This document shows, piece after piece, positions 1-7,855 of a stretch of DNA of 64,000 nucleotides (its first letter is position 1; each line of letters begins with the position of its first letter). The notes under the pieces were generated by a model. That model worked only from the letters and a program-made list of their open reading frames with translations, was not told the origin of the DNA and searched no databases. The stretch is from Ancylothrix sp. D3o (GTDB lineage: Bacteria; Cyanobacteriota; Cyanobacteriia; Cyanobacteriales; Oscillatoriaceae). Made by a program: the position numbers and the translations under genes. Location of the stretch: the NCBI RefSeq assembly GCF_025370775.1, contig NZ_JAMXEX010000002.1, forward strand, positions 496,001 through 560,000, in the 5' to 3' direction.

Positions 1-99
1 GTGGTGAAGTTGCCAGAAAGTGCTCATTATCCCCAGGAGCATTGGTCGGAAGACGTGGGAAATGGGATTACAACATTTTTACGGCGCTCTGAGGTTTAG
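1..99 (+). CDS. alpha/beta hydrolase, C-terminal fragment
   Basis: Frame 1 is open from the window edge to a TAG at 97-99, giving the last 32 residues of a protein that begins outside the window. The tail has a Ser-Ala-His-Tyr-Pro-Gln-Glu motif near its start and ends in a hydrophobic helix (ITTFLRR). This resembles the region around the catalytic His and the final helix of haloalkane-dehalogenase-like alpha/beta hydrolases. The assignment rests on that short motif only, so substrate and subfamily are unknown. A perfect hairpin follows the stop codon. Confidence 0.5.
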   Translation: MVKLPESAHYPQEHWSEDVGNGITTFLRRSEV

Positions 100-105
100 G
101 GGAAT

Positions 106-122
106 GGTGGGCTATGCCCACC
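106..122. repeat. GGTGGGC-TAT-GCCCACC hairpin
   Basis: A perfect 7-bp inverted repeat with a 3-base loop lies 7 bases after the hydrolase stop codon and is followed by gtattttgtg. It could act as a weak terminator. The same GGTGGGC/GCCCACC theme recurs at 11440-11460 and near 57300, so it may instead be a copy of a dispersed repeat. Confidence 0.5.
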
Positions 123-237
123 GTATTTTGTGTTAAATATGCAAGTTTAGTCTGTTTTCCCTAATCATTGAGCGCCCTATCTTGATATATTTTTGTTCGG
201 AACGCTAAGTGATTGGTTTATGACAAAGAATTTGGTT

Positions 238-681
238 ATGTCTCGTTTTCGGTCAGTTTTGGCGGTTGTTTTGGTGGTTTTTGCGTCGTTTTTCTTTAGT
301 TTTGCCAGTTTTGCGGCGACAAAGGCGGCGACTTATACACCGGCTCAAGTTCAGCTTATTAAGAAATATGAACCTCGTATTGCTGAGTACCGGGGACGGA
401 TGGATGAGTTGCAAGCGTTGATTAAAAAACGCGAATGGGTGAATGTTGGTTCTTTTATTCACGGGCCTTTGGGCCAGTTGCGGCAGGATATTGGTTATTT
501 AAACCGCAATTTGTTGCCGAAGGATCAACCGCAGGCGCGTGAGGCGGCGAAAGACCTTTTTGTTGATTTGGAGGCTATTGATAAGGCTGCGGAGGTGGGT
601 AATTATACTTTGGCGGTACAGAAGTATAACCAGGCTTTGAATGATTTTGATGCTTATTTGAAGTTGGTTCCGCAGGTTTAA
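238..681 (+). CDS. psbQ: photosystem II PsbQ-like extrinsic protein (CyanoQ)
   Basis: A 147-residue protein matching CyanoQ, the lumenal extrinsic subunit that supports the oxygen-evolving side of photosystem II. It has an N-terminal hydrophobic signal segment of about 25 residues, then a four-helix-type body with the family hallmark IHGPLGQLRQD and a second landmark LLPKDQ, and ends LKLVPQV. I chose the ATG at 238 because MSRFRS matches the usual family start; the frame is also open from a TTG at 193 and an ATG at 220. CyanoQ is normally a lipoprotein, but here the signal segment ends FASFAATKAAT with no Cys, so ordinary signal-peptidase cleavage is expected. It appears to be a single-gene unit. 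Confidence 0.85.
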   Translation: MSRFRSVLAVVLVVFASFFFSFASFAATKAATYTPAQVQLIKKYEPRIAEYRGRMDELQALIKKREWVNVGSFIHGPLGQLRQDIGYLNRNLLPKDQPQAREAAKDLFVDLEAIDKAAEVGNYTLAVQKYNQALNDFDAYLKLVPQV

Positions 682-682
682 T

Positions 683-719
683 TTTTAACCGCAGATGAAC
701 GCAGATGAACGCTGATGAA
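683..719. repeat. dispersed repeat, CGCAGATGAA units
   Basis: Tandem units reading CGCAGATGAA(C) follow the psbQ stop. The same sequence is found at 19767-19814 and, inverted, at 57267-57296. It is a short dispersed repeat of the kind common in cyanobacterial spacers and not a gene. Confidence 0.75.
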
Positions 720-787
720 TAGGATTGTTTTTCTGTGTTTGTCTGTGGTTTTTTTATGGATTATATTTGAGGGTTTAACAGATTTTT

Positions 788-1849
788 ATGGATGTTGTTG
801 TTGTTGGTTGTGGGGTTGTTGGGGCTTCTATTGCTTATGAGTTGAGTAGGGTTTCGGGTTTGCGGGTTAGGGTTTTGGAGAAGGATGAACCGGCTTTGGG
901 ATCTACTGCGGCGGCGCTTGGGGTTTTGATGGGGGTGGTTAGTCATAAGGTGAAGGGGAAAAATTGGCGGTTGCGTTTGGCTAGTATGCGGCGTTATGAA
1001 AGTTTAATTCCTGAGTTGGAAGAGTTGACGGGAAGAAGGATTTTATATAACCGGAATGGGATTTTGATGTTGTGTTTTGATGAGGAGGAGTTGGGGAGAA
1101 AACAACATCTTGCTGAGGTTCGTAAATCACAGGGTTTTGAGTTAGAAATTATTGGTTTGGATAATTTTAAAAAACGTTTTCCGCAGGTGTGTTGTGAGGG
1201 GGTTTTGGGTGCGGTTTTTTCTCCTGATGACCGGCAAGTTGATCCGGTTGGTTTGACTGCGGCTTTGGTTGATGGTGCTCAAAGAAATGGGGCGGTTTTT
1301 GAGTTTGGGGTGGGGGTTGAGGGGTTTGATTTTAATGCGGAAAAAGCCAGGGTTGAGGTGAGGATAAGGGGGGGAATTATAGGGGCTGATTGGGTGGTTA
1401 TTGCGGCGGGTTTGGGCAGTTTTGGTCTGCAAAATCAGGTGGAAATTAAGCCGGTTTTGGGTCAAGGTTTGTTGTTGCGTTTGCCGCAACCTTTGGCGGA
1501 TAATTGTGAGCCGGTGATTACGGGTAATGATGTGCACATTGTGCCGGTTGGTGGTGGTGATTATTGGGTGGGGGCGACGGTTGAGTTTACGGATGTGGCG
1601 GATGATGGTTTGTTGGATGAGGTTTTGCGTCAAGCAGTGCAATTTTGCCCGCAATTAGAAGGCGGGGAGATTGTGAGAAAATGGTCGGGGTTGCGTCCGC
1701 GTCCAGAAGGGCGACCGGCGCCGGTGATTGAAGCGTTATCTGGTTATAAAAATGTTTTGCTGGCAACCGGCCATTACCGGAATGGGGTTTTGTTGGCGCC
1801 GGCTACTGCTTTGGCTATTCGTCAAATGATTGCGCCAGAGGTTGTTTGA
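788..1849 (+). CDS. FAD-dependent amine oxidoreductase (DAO family, glycine-oxidase-like)
   Basis: A 353-residue flavoprotein of the D-amino-acid oxidase/DadA superfamily. The N-terminus is a Rossmann dinucleotide-binding motif (VVVGCGVVGASIAYEL, residues 4-19) followed by an acidic residue ending beta-2 (LEKDE). The C-terminus has the family signature GLRPRPEGRPAP and then ATGHYRNGVLLAP, which in ThiO/glycine oxidases contacts the flavin and substrate. It probably oxidises an amine or amino acid with FAD. In cyanobacteria ThiO feeds thiamine thiazole synthesis, but no thi gene is adjacent, so the substrate is left open. The 3' end overlaps the opposing FHA gene by 28 bases. Confidence 0.8.
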   Translation: MDVVVVGCGVVGASIAYELSRVSGLRVRVLEKDEPALGSTAAALGVLMGVVSHKVKGKNWRLRLASMRRYESLIPELEELTGRRILYNRNGILMLCFDEEELGRKQHLAEVRKSQGFELEIIGLDNFKKRFPQVCCEGVLGAVFSPDDRQVDPVGLTAALVDGAQRNGAVFEFGVGVEGFDFNAEKARVEVRIRGGIIGADWVVIAAGLGSFGLQNQVEIKPVLGQGLLLRLPQPLADNCEPVITGNDVHIVPVGGGDYWVGATVEFTDVADDGLLDEVLRQAVQFCPQLEGGEIVRKWSGLRPRPEGRPAPVIEALSGYKNVLLATGHYRNGVLLAPATALAIRQMIAPEVV

Positions 1850-2178
1850 GTGGGTTTGGGGAGGTTTTTAAAGTGGGTTATACCTGTTTTGATGTGTATT
1901 TGGGGGCCAGAATTGGCGAGGCGGATCATCATATTATCGGTAACGGGGACTTCGATGATGGCATGATCTTCGAGGTAGGTTCCGTTACTGCTGAGGTTAA
2001 CGAGTGTCCACCGGCACCCTCGACGTTTGAGTTCGATGTGGTGGCGGGAAACGACTGCGCTGTGCAAAATAACGTCGTTGTCGGCGGATCTGCCAACGCG
2101 GATCAGCGTTTGGTTTTCAAATGTCCAGCTTTGGGCCGGTAGGTTGGAAAGTCGATGCACCAAGGTGAGAGTAATCAC
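1822..2178 (-). CDS. FHA domain protein
   Basis: A 118-residue protein consisting almost entirely of one forkhead-associated domain, which binds phosphothreonine peptides. The hallmarks are visible in order: an arginine in the first strand pair (IRVGRSADNDVIL), the SRHH motif (VVSRHHIEL) and the later NGTYLE loop (SSNGTYLED). The start is a GTG at 2178. It is convergent with and overlaps the FAD oxidoreductase by 28 bases. A partner kinase is not adjacent, although a Ser/Thr kinase lies at 5912. It probably acts as a phospho-dependent adaptor in the cytoplasm. Confidence 0.85.
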   Translation of the reverse strand: MITLTLVHRLSNLPAQSWTFENQTLIRVGRSADNDVILHSAVVSRHHIELKRRGCRWTLVNLSSNGTYLEDHAIIEVPVTDNMMIRLANSGPQIHIKTGITHFKNLPKPTQTTSGAII

Positions 2179-2412
2179 TTTGTACTCCGCACAAAATATG
2201 AGAATTATGGTTTTTAGCTGACGTTTTTTGTAACAAGAGGTTTCTAATTAGTTTGTAATTTTCTGGTTTGGTTTATATAAAAAGGCTTAACAGAATAAGA
2301 AAAAATATGCAAGGGTCTGAGATACCTTATTAAGTTTTTTATTAGGGTGGGTTTTTTCTTGTATATTACGAAATGTTAACTATCTGGCAATCATTGCTAA
2401 TAATTTGTAGTT

Positions 2413-2895
2413 ATGGATACAAAAGCTTTGGGAAAACCTCGTCCGCTTTGGCAAGTGATTTTGTTATCGGGTGTAACCGGCTTGCTATATTATGGCTGGT
2501 ATAAGTGGATTATTCAGGAAGAGTTGCGCCGGTATAATGGTGAGGGGTGGTCTGGTACAAAGTGTTTATTACCGTTTGTGTTGGGGGTGGCAATTCCGCA
2601 ATTATTGCGTATTTTTGATCCTGATGTTCCGGGGTGGTTTGGTTGGTTTTCTTTGTTAGGAATTGTCTGGATTTATATTGTGCAGTTTAAGCTTTATAAG
2701 ACGGTGAATGGGCTTTACCGTGAGGCGGGGTTGAAGGAACCTTTAACGGTTTGGTGGATGTTTGTACCTGGTTTAAATTTAGTTGTGGGGTTGCGCCAAA
2801 TTCATTTTTTAAGTCAGTTTTGGGCAAAAAAACAAGGCGTTACAGTTAAGGATAAGTTTGCGGAAAGTATTCCGTTTTTGTCAGCAAATGCTTAA
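2413..2895 (+). CDS. membrane protein, DUF4234-like
   Basis: A 160-residue protein with about four hydrophobic segments: residues 14-30 (VILLSGVTGLLYYGWY), about 50-62, 75-92 (WFGWFSLLGIVWIYIV) and 113-127. The aromatic first segment followed by a short basic cytoplasmic stretch, and the pattern of paired helices, recall DUF4234-type membrane proteins of unknown function. It starts with ATG after a 230-base spacer in which I see no gene. A hairpin follows the stop. I cannot assign a function. Confidence 0.6.
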   Translation: MDTKALGKPRPLWQVILLSGVTGLLYYGWYKWIIQEELRRYNGEGWSGTKCLLPFVLGVAIPQLLRIFDPDVPGWFGWFSLLGIVWIYIVQFKLYKTVNGLYREAGLKEPLTVWWMFVPGLNLVVGLRQIHFLSQFWAKKQGVTVKDKFAESIPFLSANA

Positions 2896-2903
2896 GGGTT
2901 TTT

Positions 2904-2927
2904 CCCCTATTTTTGGAGAAATAGGGG
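2904..2927 (+). terminator. hairpin downstream of the DUF4234-like gene
   Basis: CCCCTATTT (2904-2912) pairs with AAATAGGGG (2919-2927) across a 6-base loop, 9 bases after the stop codon. The T tract that should follow is interrupted (atgattgttgaattgtttttt), so termination efficiency is uncertain. Confidence 0.5.
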
Positions 2928-3270
2928 ATGATTGTTGAATTGTTTTTTAGGTATTTTTTTGCTTGGCTTAGATAGAGTCAAGTGATTTTGATGCTGATAA
3001 TTAAAATAGAAAAGCTGGCCAGGATGCTTAATTTATATTAAGAAAATTTAAAAATTTCAAATTGGCTTTTAACAGCCCTTGACATTCAAAAATATCCATG
3101 ATATTAAATTATTTATCAGGTTTTAGTTTATAAGCTGTTTCTTTATTGTTTTTTGGGGAACAAAAAAAACTTTTAAGCGATCTAAAGTAAAGCTCGTAAC
3201 TAAGAGCGGATTTTTTATGATTTCAGGGTGCATTGCTGACAAGTGTTAATTATAACTAGCAGGAAAACAA
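2928..3270. other. AT-rich spacer, no gene seen
   Basis: About 340 bases without a plausible ORF. The sequence is AT-rich, and a purine-rich gcaggaaaacaa just before 3271 serves as the ribosome-binding region of the next gene. I see no strong repeat or RNA-like structure. Confidence 0.5.
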
Positions 3271-3669
3271 ATGAAATTGAATCAAAAATTAGCCGTGTTG
3301 GTGGCTGGTATTTCTTTGGTGTTTGCAGGGGTGCAAACAAGTTCTGTGAGAGCAGAATCTTTTGAGAATAAAACAGGAAATGTGTTGTTGGCACAGAATC
3401 CGGGAGAGTACAAATTTAAATTAACCAATAACACATCTAAAGCTATTGTGACGGTGGTGGCAGCAGAAGTAGCAGGAAATGAGACTGTGGGTGATTTTAC
3501 ATTAGATGGCCCTATTAATTCTGGTGATTCCCTTACTTTAATTTGGGATAAAGCGACCGATAGTAGTCAGTGTGAGTGGGCAATTACGGTCGGTTTTGAA
3601 GATGGTTCTGTGGCGGAACCCTCAATTGTTGATTTCTGCCAATCAAATGTGTCTTTAACTGTTGAATAA
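3271..3669 (+). CDS. secreted protein of unknown function
   Basis: A 132-residue protein with a clear Sec signal: a basic start (MKLNQK), a hydrophobic core (LAVLVAGISLVFAGV) and a likely cleavage after SSVRAES or VRA at about residue 28. The mature part looks like a small beta-rich domain (YKFKLTNNTSKAIVTVVAAE) with two cysteines, C111 in SSQCEW and C125 in DFCQSN, that could form a disulfide. It starts with ATG behind aggaaaacaa. I do not recognise the family. It probably works in the periplasm or outside the cell. It ends just before a bidirectional terminator. Confidence 0.65.
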   Translation: MKLNQKLAVLVAGISLVFAGVQTSSVRAESFENKTGNVLLAQNPGEYKFKLTNNTSKAIVTVVAAEVAGNETVGDFTLDGPINSGDSLTLIWDKATDSSQCEWAITVGFEDGSVAEPSIVDFCQSNVSLTVE

Positions 3670-3689
3670 ACGTAAACAATAGTTTTTAA

Positions 3690-3717
3690 AAACCTGGACT
3701 TTAAACAATCCAGGTTT
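3690..3717. terminator. bidirectional rho-independent terminator
   Basis: AAACCTGGA (3690-3698) pairs with TCCAGGTTT (3709-3717) and is flanked by A and T runs on both sides. It sits between the convergent secreted-protein gene and the prolyl oligopeptidase gene and can serve both. Confidence 0.85.
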
Positions 3718-3725
3718 TTTTTGTT

Positions 3726-5783
3726 TTAGGAAATTTCTAAAACTCTCGCTAAAAATGCCCATTTGTCGGCAAGTTCTTCGATGATTTTAGCAGTAGGTTT
3801 ACCGGCGCCATGACCCGCTTTTGTTTCAATGCGAATTAAAACGGGGTTTTCGCCGGTGTGGTTTTCTTGGAGGGTGGCTGCAAATTTAAAACTGTGGGCC
3901 GGTACAACGCGATCATCGTGGTCTGCGGTTGTTACCATTGTAGCAGGATAGGTGGTGTTTGGCTTCAAATTATGCAGGGGAGAATAGCTGTATAAAATGT
4001 TAAAGTCTTCGGGATTTTCGGGGGAACCGTATTCAGAACACCACGCCCAACCGATGGTAAATTTATGAAAGCGTAGCATATCCATAACGCCGACATCGGG
4101 GAGGGCTGCGCCGAATAATTCGGGACGTTGGGTAATGCAAGCGCCTACTAATAAACCGCCGTTACTTCCGCCACCAATGGCGAGTTTTTTGGGTTGGGTA
4201 TATTTGTTTTCTATTAACCATTCGGCGGCGGAAATAAAGTCATCAAAAACGTTTTGTTTTTTGTGTTTCATGCCGGCTTGGTGCCAGTCTTCGCCGTATT
4301 CGCCACCGCCGCGTAAATTGGCGATAGCTAAGACTCCGCCGAGTTCCATCCAAATAAGTTGTCCGACGGAAAACCAGGGGGTTAAGGAGATACTAAAGCC
4401 GCCGTAAGCGTATAAATAGGTGGGGTTGTTTCCGTCTAGCTGGATGCCTTTTTTGTGGGTAATGAACATGGGAACTTGTGTTCCGTCTTTGCTGGGGTAA
4501 AAAATTTGTTTGGTTTCGTATTCTTCGGGGTTAAAATCTACGTTGGGTTTGCGGAAAACAGTGCTTTTTCCGGTGATCATGTCGTAGCGGTAAATGGTGG
4601 CGGGGGAGGTAAAGCCGGTGAAGCTATAAAAGGTTTCTGTGTCGTGACGTTTGCCACCAAAACCTCCTGCTGAACCAATTCCGGGGAGTTCAACTTCGCG
4701 GACAAAAGAACCATCTAAGTTAAAGATTTTAACTTGGGTTCTGGCATCTTTTAAGAAGTCGGCAACAAATTGGTTATTCAGTAAGCCAATACTTTCTAAA
4801 ACTTCGTCTGTTTGGGGGATGATTTCTGGCCAGTTTTCCTTTGATGGGTTGTTGATATCGATGGCAATAACTCGTCCGCGAGGTGCGTTTAAATCGGTAT
4901 GGAACCAGAAAAGAGTACCGTCGTTATCGATGAAGCTATAACTTGCTTCAAATTCGTTGATTAGTTCGATTACTTGGCTATTTGAATCTGTTAAATCTTT
5001 GTAAAAAACGAGGTTTTTGGGGTCGGTTCCTAGCCATACGGAAATTATCAGATATTTGCCATCTTCGCTGACTCCACCGGCAAATCCCCATTCTTTTTGA
5101 TCGGGCCGGTGATAGATTAAAATATCATCAGATTGGGGTGTACCAAGTTTGTGATAATATAGTTTTTGGAAGTAGTTTGCATCTTCTAATTTTGTGGCTT
5201 CGTTGGGTTCATCATACCGGCTATAAAAAAAGCCTTGATTGTCGTGAGTCCAAGATGCACCAGAAAATTTTATCCATTGGAGATGATCGTTTAAATCTTG
5301 GCCGGTTTCGATGTCTCTAACTTTCCATTCTTGCCAGTCGGAACCAGAGGAAGATAAGCCATAAGCTAATAAATTTCCGTCTTCACTAATGGCGGTTCCA
5401 GAAAGTGCAACGGTTCCATCTTCAGAAAGTTTATTTGGGTCGAGTAATTCTCTGGGTTCACCGTCTAAACTTTTTAAAGTGTAGAGGACGCTTTGATTTT
5501 GCAGGCCGTCGTTTTTATAATAAAAATAGCGGTTTCCTTGTTTAAAAGGGATGCTATATTTTTCGTAATCCCAGAGTTTGGTGAGTCGTTGTTTGAGGGT
5601 TTCGCGGAGGGGAATTTGTTCGAGAAATTTAAAGGTAATTTCGTTTTGTGCTTGTACCCATTGTTGCGTTTCTTCCGAGTCTGGATCTTCTAACCAACGG
5701 TAGGGATCTGCAACGGTTGTACCGTGATAGTCGTCGAATTGTTCAGCTTTCCGGGGGGTTGGATAATTGAAGGTTTTGGACAT
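3726..5783 (-). CDS. prolyl oligopeptidase family serine peptidase (S9A)
   Basis: A 685-residue protein of normal length for family S9A, cytosolic enzymes that cut short peptides after proline. The N-terminal part starts with the characteristic YPTPRKAEQFDDYHGTTVADPYRWLED. The middle part is the beta-propeller gate. The C-terminal alpha/beta-hydrolase domain carries GGGSNGG with nucleophile Ser540, the Asp in DHDDRVVP and the His in KAGHGAGKP. All three catalytic residues are present, so activity is expected. There is no signal peptide. The start is an ATG at 5783. It is monocistronic, and the opposite 3' neighbour shares its terminator. Confidence 0.92.
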   Translation of the reverse strand: MSKTFNYPTPRKAEQFDDYHGTTVADPYRWLEDPDSEETQQWVQAQNEITFKFLEQIPLRETLKQRLTKLWDYEKYSIPFKQGNRYFYYKNDGLQNQSVLYTLKSLDGEPRELLDPNKLSEDGTVALSGTAISEDGNLLAYGLSSSGSDWQEWKVRDIETGQDLNDHLQWIKFSGASWTHDNQGFFYSRYDEPNEATKLEDANYFQKLYYHKLGTPQSDDILIYHRPDQKEWGFAGGVSEDGKYLIISVWLGTDPKNLVFYKDLTDSNSQVIELINEFEASYSFIDNDGTLFWFHTDLNAPRGRVIAIDINNPSKENWPEIIPQTDEVLESIGLLNNQFVADFLKDARTQVKIFNLDGSFVREVELPGIGSAGGFGGKRHDTETFYSFTGFTSPATIYRYDMITGKSTVFRKPNVDFNPEEYETKQIFYPSKDGTQVPMFITHKKGIQLDGNNPTYLYAYGGFSISLTPWFSVGQLIWMELGGVLAIANLRGGGEYGEDWHQAGMKHKKQNVFDDFISAAEWLIENKYTQPKKLAIGGGSNGGLLVGACITQRPELFGAALPDVGVMDMLRFHKFTIGWAWCSEYGSPENPEDFNILYSYSPLHNLKPNTTYPATMVTTADHDDRVVPAHSFKFAATLQENHTGENPVLIRIETKAGHGAGKPTAKIIEELADKWAFLARVLEIS

Positions 5784-5827
5784 GATGAGATTTTTGATAG
5801 AATTTTCTTTAGTTTAACATTGTGTCG

Positions 5828-5862
5828 GGTAGGTTGGGTTGAGGAACGAAACCCAACCTACC
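5828..5862. repeat. palindromic dispersed repeat GGTAGGTTGGGTT
   Basis: GGTAGGTTGGGTT (5828-5840) and AACCCAACCTACC (5850-5862) form a perfect 13-bp hairpin with a 9-base loop (gaggaacga). The same arms occur at 37980-38007 with a different loop. It lies in the promoter gap between the divergent peptidase and kinase genes. Confidence 0.8.
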
Positions 5863-5911
5863 AGAATTTGCGGCACAATAGAATTAGATTTTTATTTGAT
5901 TTGTCTAAAAA

Positions 5912-7759
5912 ATGCTTTATTGTTTAAATCCAAGTTGCCAAAAACCAGAAAATACTAGCAGTGCAAAAGTTTGTAAAAGCTGTGGAAGTTCGCTTTTACT
6001 TAGAGGAAGATATAGCATAATTCGTCCGTTGAGTCAAGGCGGTTTTGCTAAGACTTTTTTGGCGCAAGATGAAGACCGGCGTAGGGCAATTTGTGTAGTA
6101 AAACAGTTTGCTCCTTCGCTGTTTATACCGGCTGCTTATCAAAAGGCTGTGCAATTATTTAATGAGGAAGCAGAAAAGCTTATACATTTGGAAGATCACC
6201 CGCAAATTCCTACACTTTATGCTTATTTTCAAGAAGGTAATTGTTTATATTTAGTGCAGCAATTCATTAAGGGTGAAACTTTGATGGAGTTGGCACAAAA
6301 GCAAACTTTTAATGAAGTGCAAATAAGGGAATTATTGGGTGATGTTTTGCCGTTGTTGCAGTTTATCCATGAGCGAAAGGTAATTCACAGGGATATTAAG
6401 CCTGATAATATTATTCAGCGGGAAAATCGGCAATTTTTACCTGTTTTTGGTAGGGGAAATGGGGGGGAATATGTGTTAATTGATTTTGGGGTAGCGAAAC
6501 AGTGGACGGGGAATTTATTAAGCCGGCAAGGTACAATGACCGGCACGCCTGGTTATGCACCAATTGAGCAAATGCGAGGTATAGCTTATCCTGCGAGTGA
6601 TTTGTATAGTTTGGCTGTGACTTGTATTCGGTTAATGACGGGGATTTTTCCAAAAGATGATGGTTCAGATGAGCTTTATGATAACTTAACTGGCAATTGG
6701 TTATGGCGAGAAAAGTTGCCCGAAGGAATAGAGTTTTCGCCGCAACTTGGGGCAATTTTAGATAATTTGTTGTCTGATTATGTGAAGGAAAGATATCAGT
6801 CAGCCGGGGAAGTTTTGCAAGTTTTGCAAACGAAAGTAGCCAAAAATGTCGCGGTAGCACAAAGTAGCAAAAAGGCAATCAATCAGCCAAAAGCCAAGGC
6901 GATAGAAACGGCAGAGAAAAAAGAGCCGGTGAACCAAGTTTCGGAATTTGAAGTAATTAGGTTAGATGCGCGGGGGAAAGAAATTAACCGGCAACGCAAA
7001 ATCGCAGAAAGCTTTGTGGAAAAATTGCCAGGTGGAGTCAGTTTAGAAATGGTTTCTATTCCGGGGGGTATTTTTTTGATGGGTTCGCCAAGAGGCAAAT
7101 ATTTAACGCGGGAATATCCGCAGCATTCGGTGCAAATTAAGCCGTTTTTTATGGGGAAATTTACCGTGACTCAGGCGCAATGGAAGGCAGTTGCAAGTTT
7201 GCCGAAAGTGAGTAGAGTTTTGGAAAAAGAACCGGCAAAATTTAAGGGTAAAAATAGGCCGGTGGAGTGTGTTTCATGGGAAGATGCTATCGAGTTTTGT
7301 GCCCGACTTTCGCGGCTGACTGGCAAAAGTTACCGGCTTCCTTCAGAGGCGGAATGGGAATATGCTTGTCGGGGGGGAATGATGACGGATTTTTGTTTTG
7401 GGGAAACGATGATTCCGCAGTTAGCTAATTTTGATGCGGGGGTGTCGGGGGGATGGTTTGGTTGGAAAAAACAGGAAATTCAAGAAACAACTGATGTGGG
7501 TAGTTTTGGGTTTGCTAATGATTTTGGCTTGTATGATATGCACGGGAATGTCTGGGAATGGTGCGCTGATTTTTGGCATGATAATTATCAGGAAGCACCT
7601 ACTGATGGTAGAGTTTGGAAAATAGGCGGAGATGATAAATTTCGGGTGCAGCGTGGGGGTTCTTGGTGTAGTAATTTGTTGATGTGCCGGTGTGCTTATC
7701 GGGATAGAGATTTGGTGGAGAAAAAAGAGGATAATTTGGGGTTTAGGGTGGTTTGTTAA
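5912..7759 (+). CDS. Ser/Thr protein kinase with zinc ribbon and C-terminal FGE-sulfatase domain
   Basis: A 615-residue multidomain protein. Residues 4-24 form a zinc ribbon (C4, C9, C21, C24). Residues 34-300 are a Hanks-type kinase with Gly loop SQGGFAKTF, Lys64, catalytic HRDIKPDN (Asp161) and DFG (Asp191), so it should be active. Residues from about 370 to the end are an FGE-sulfatase (SUMF1-type, C-type-lectin fold) domain: [45 protein letters not shown] and RGGSW near the end. Kinase-FGE fusions are known in cyanobacteria; the FGE part is often a binding module and not a true formylglycine enzyme. The next gene encodes a paralogous FGE domain without a kinase. Confidence 0.9.
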   Translation: MLYCLNPSCQKPENTSSAKVCKSCGSSLLLRGRYSIIRPLSQGGFAKTFLAQDEDRRRAICVVKQFAPSLFIPAAYQKAVQLFNEEAEKLIHLEDHPQIPTLYAYFQEGNCLYLVQQFIKGETLMELAQKQTFNEVQIRELLGDVLPLLQFIHERKVIHRDIKPDNIIQRENRQFLPVFGRGNGGEYVLIDFGVAKQWTGNLLSRQGTMTGTPGYAPIEQMRGIAYPASDLYSLAVTCIRLMTGIFPKDDGSDELYDNLTGNWLWREKLPEGIEFSPQLGAILDNLLSDYVKERYQSAGEVLQVLQTKVAKNVAVAQSSKKAINQPKAKAIETAEKKEPVNQVSEFEVIRLDARGKEINRQRKIAESFVEKLPGGVSLEMVSIPGGIFLMGSPRGKYLTREYPQHSVQIKPFFMGKFTVTQAQWKAVASLPKVSRVLEKEPAKFKGKNRPVECVSWEDAIEFCARLSRLTGKSYRLPSEAEWEYACRGGMMTDFCFGETMIPQLANFDAGVSGGWFGWKKQEIQETTDVGSFGFANDFGLYDMHGNVWEWCADFWHDNYQEAPTDGRVWKIGGDDKFRVQRGGSWCSNLLMCRCAYRDRDLVEKKEDNLGFRVVC

Positions 7760-7774
7760 CCCTTGCAGTGTAGA

Positions 7775-7803
7775 TGTAAAGCAGGCCAGATGCCTGCTTT
7801 ACA
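7775..7803. repeat. 12-bp perfect hairpin TGTAAAGCAGGC
   Basis: TGTAAAGCAGGC (7775-7786) pairs perfectly with GCCTGCTTTACA (7792-7803) around the 5-base loop CAGAT. It lies between two FGE-domain genes. Read in the coding frame of the second gene it would give [10 protein letters not shown], a peptide theme I recall as recurrent in cyanobacterial mis-extended ORFs. This argues that it is a dispersed repeat and that the second gene starts downstream of it. Confidence 0.8.
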
Positions 7804-7855
7804 AATAAATGTAGAATATAGAGAGGTTTTAGATAATAAATTAAGGATTGAGCAA

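Noticed and set aside
1142-1654. 170-codon frame antisense to the FAD oxidoreductase
   Set aside because: It is rich in Asn, His, Thr and Arg, the usual shadow of a G-rich gene, and has no domain.
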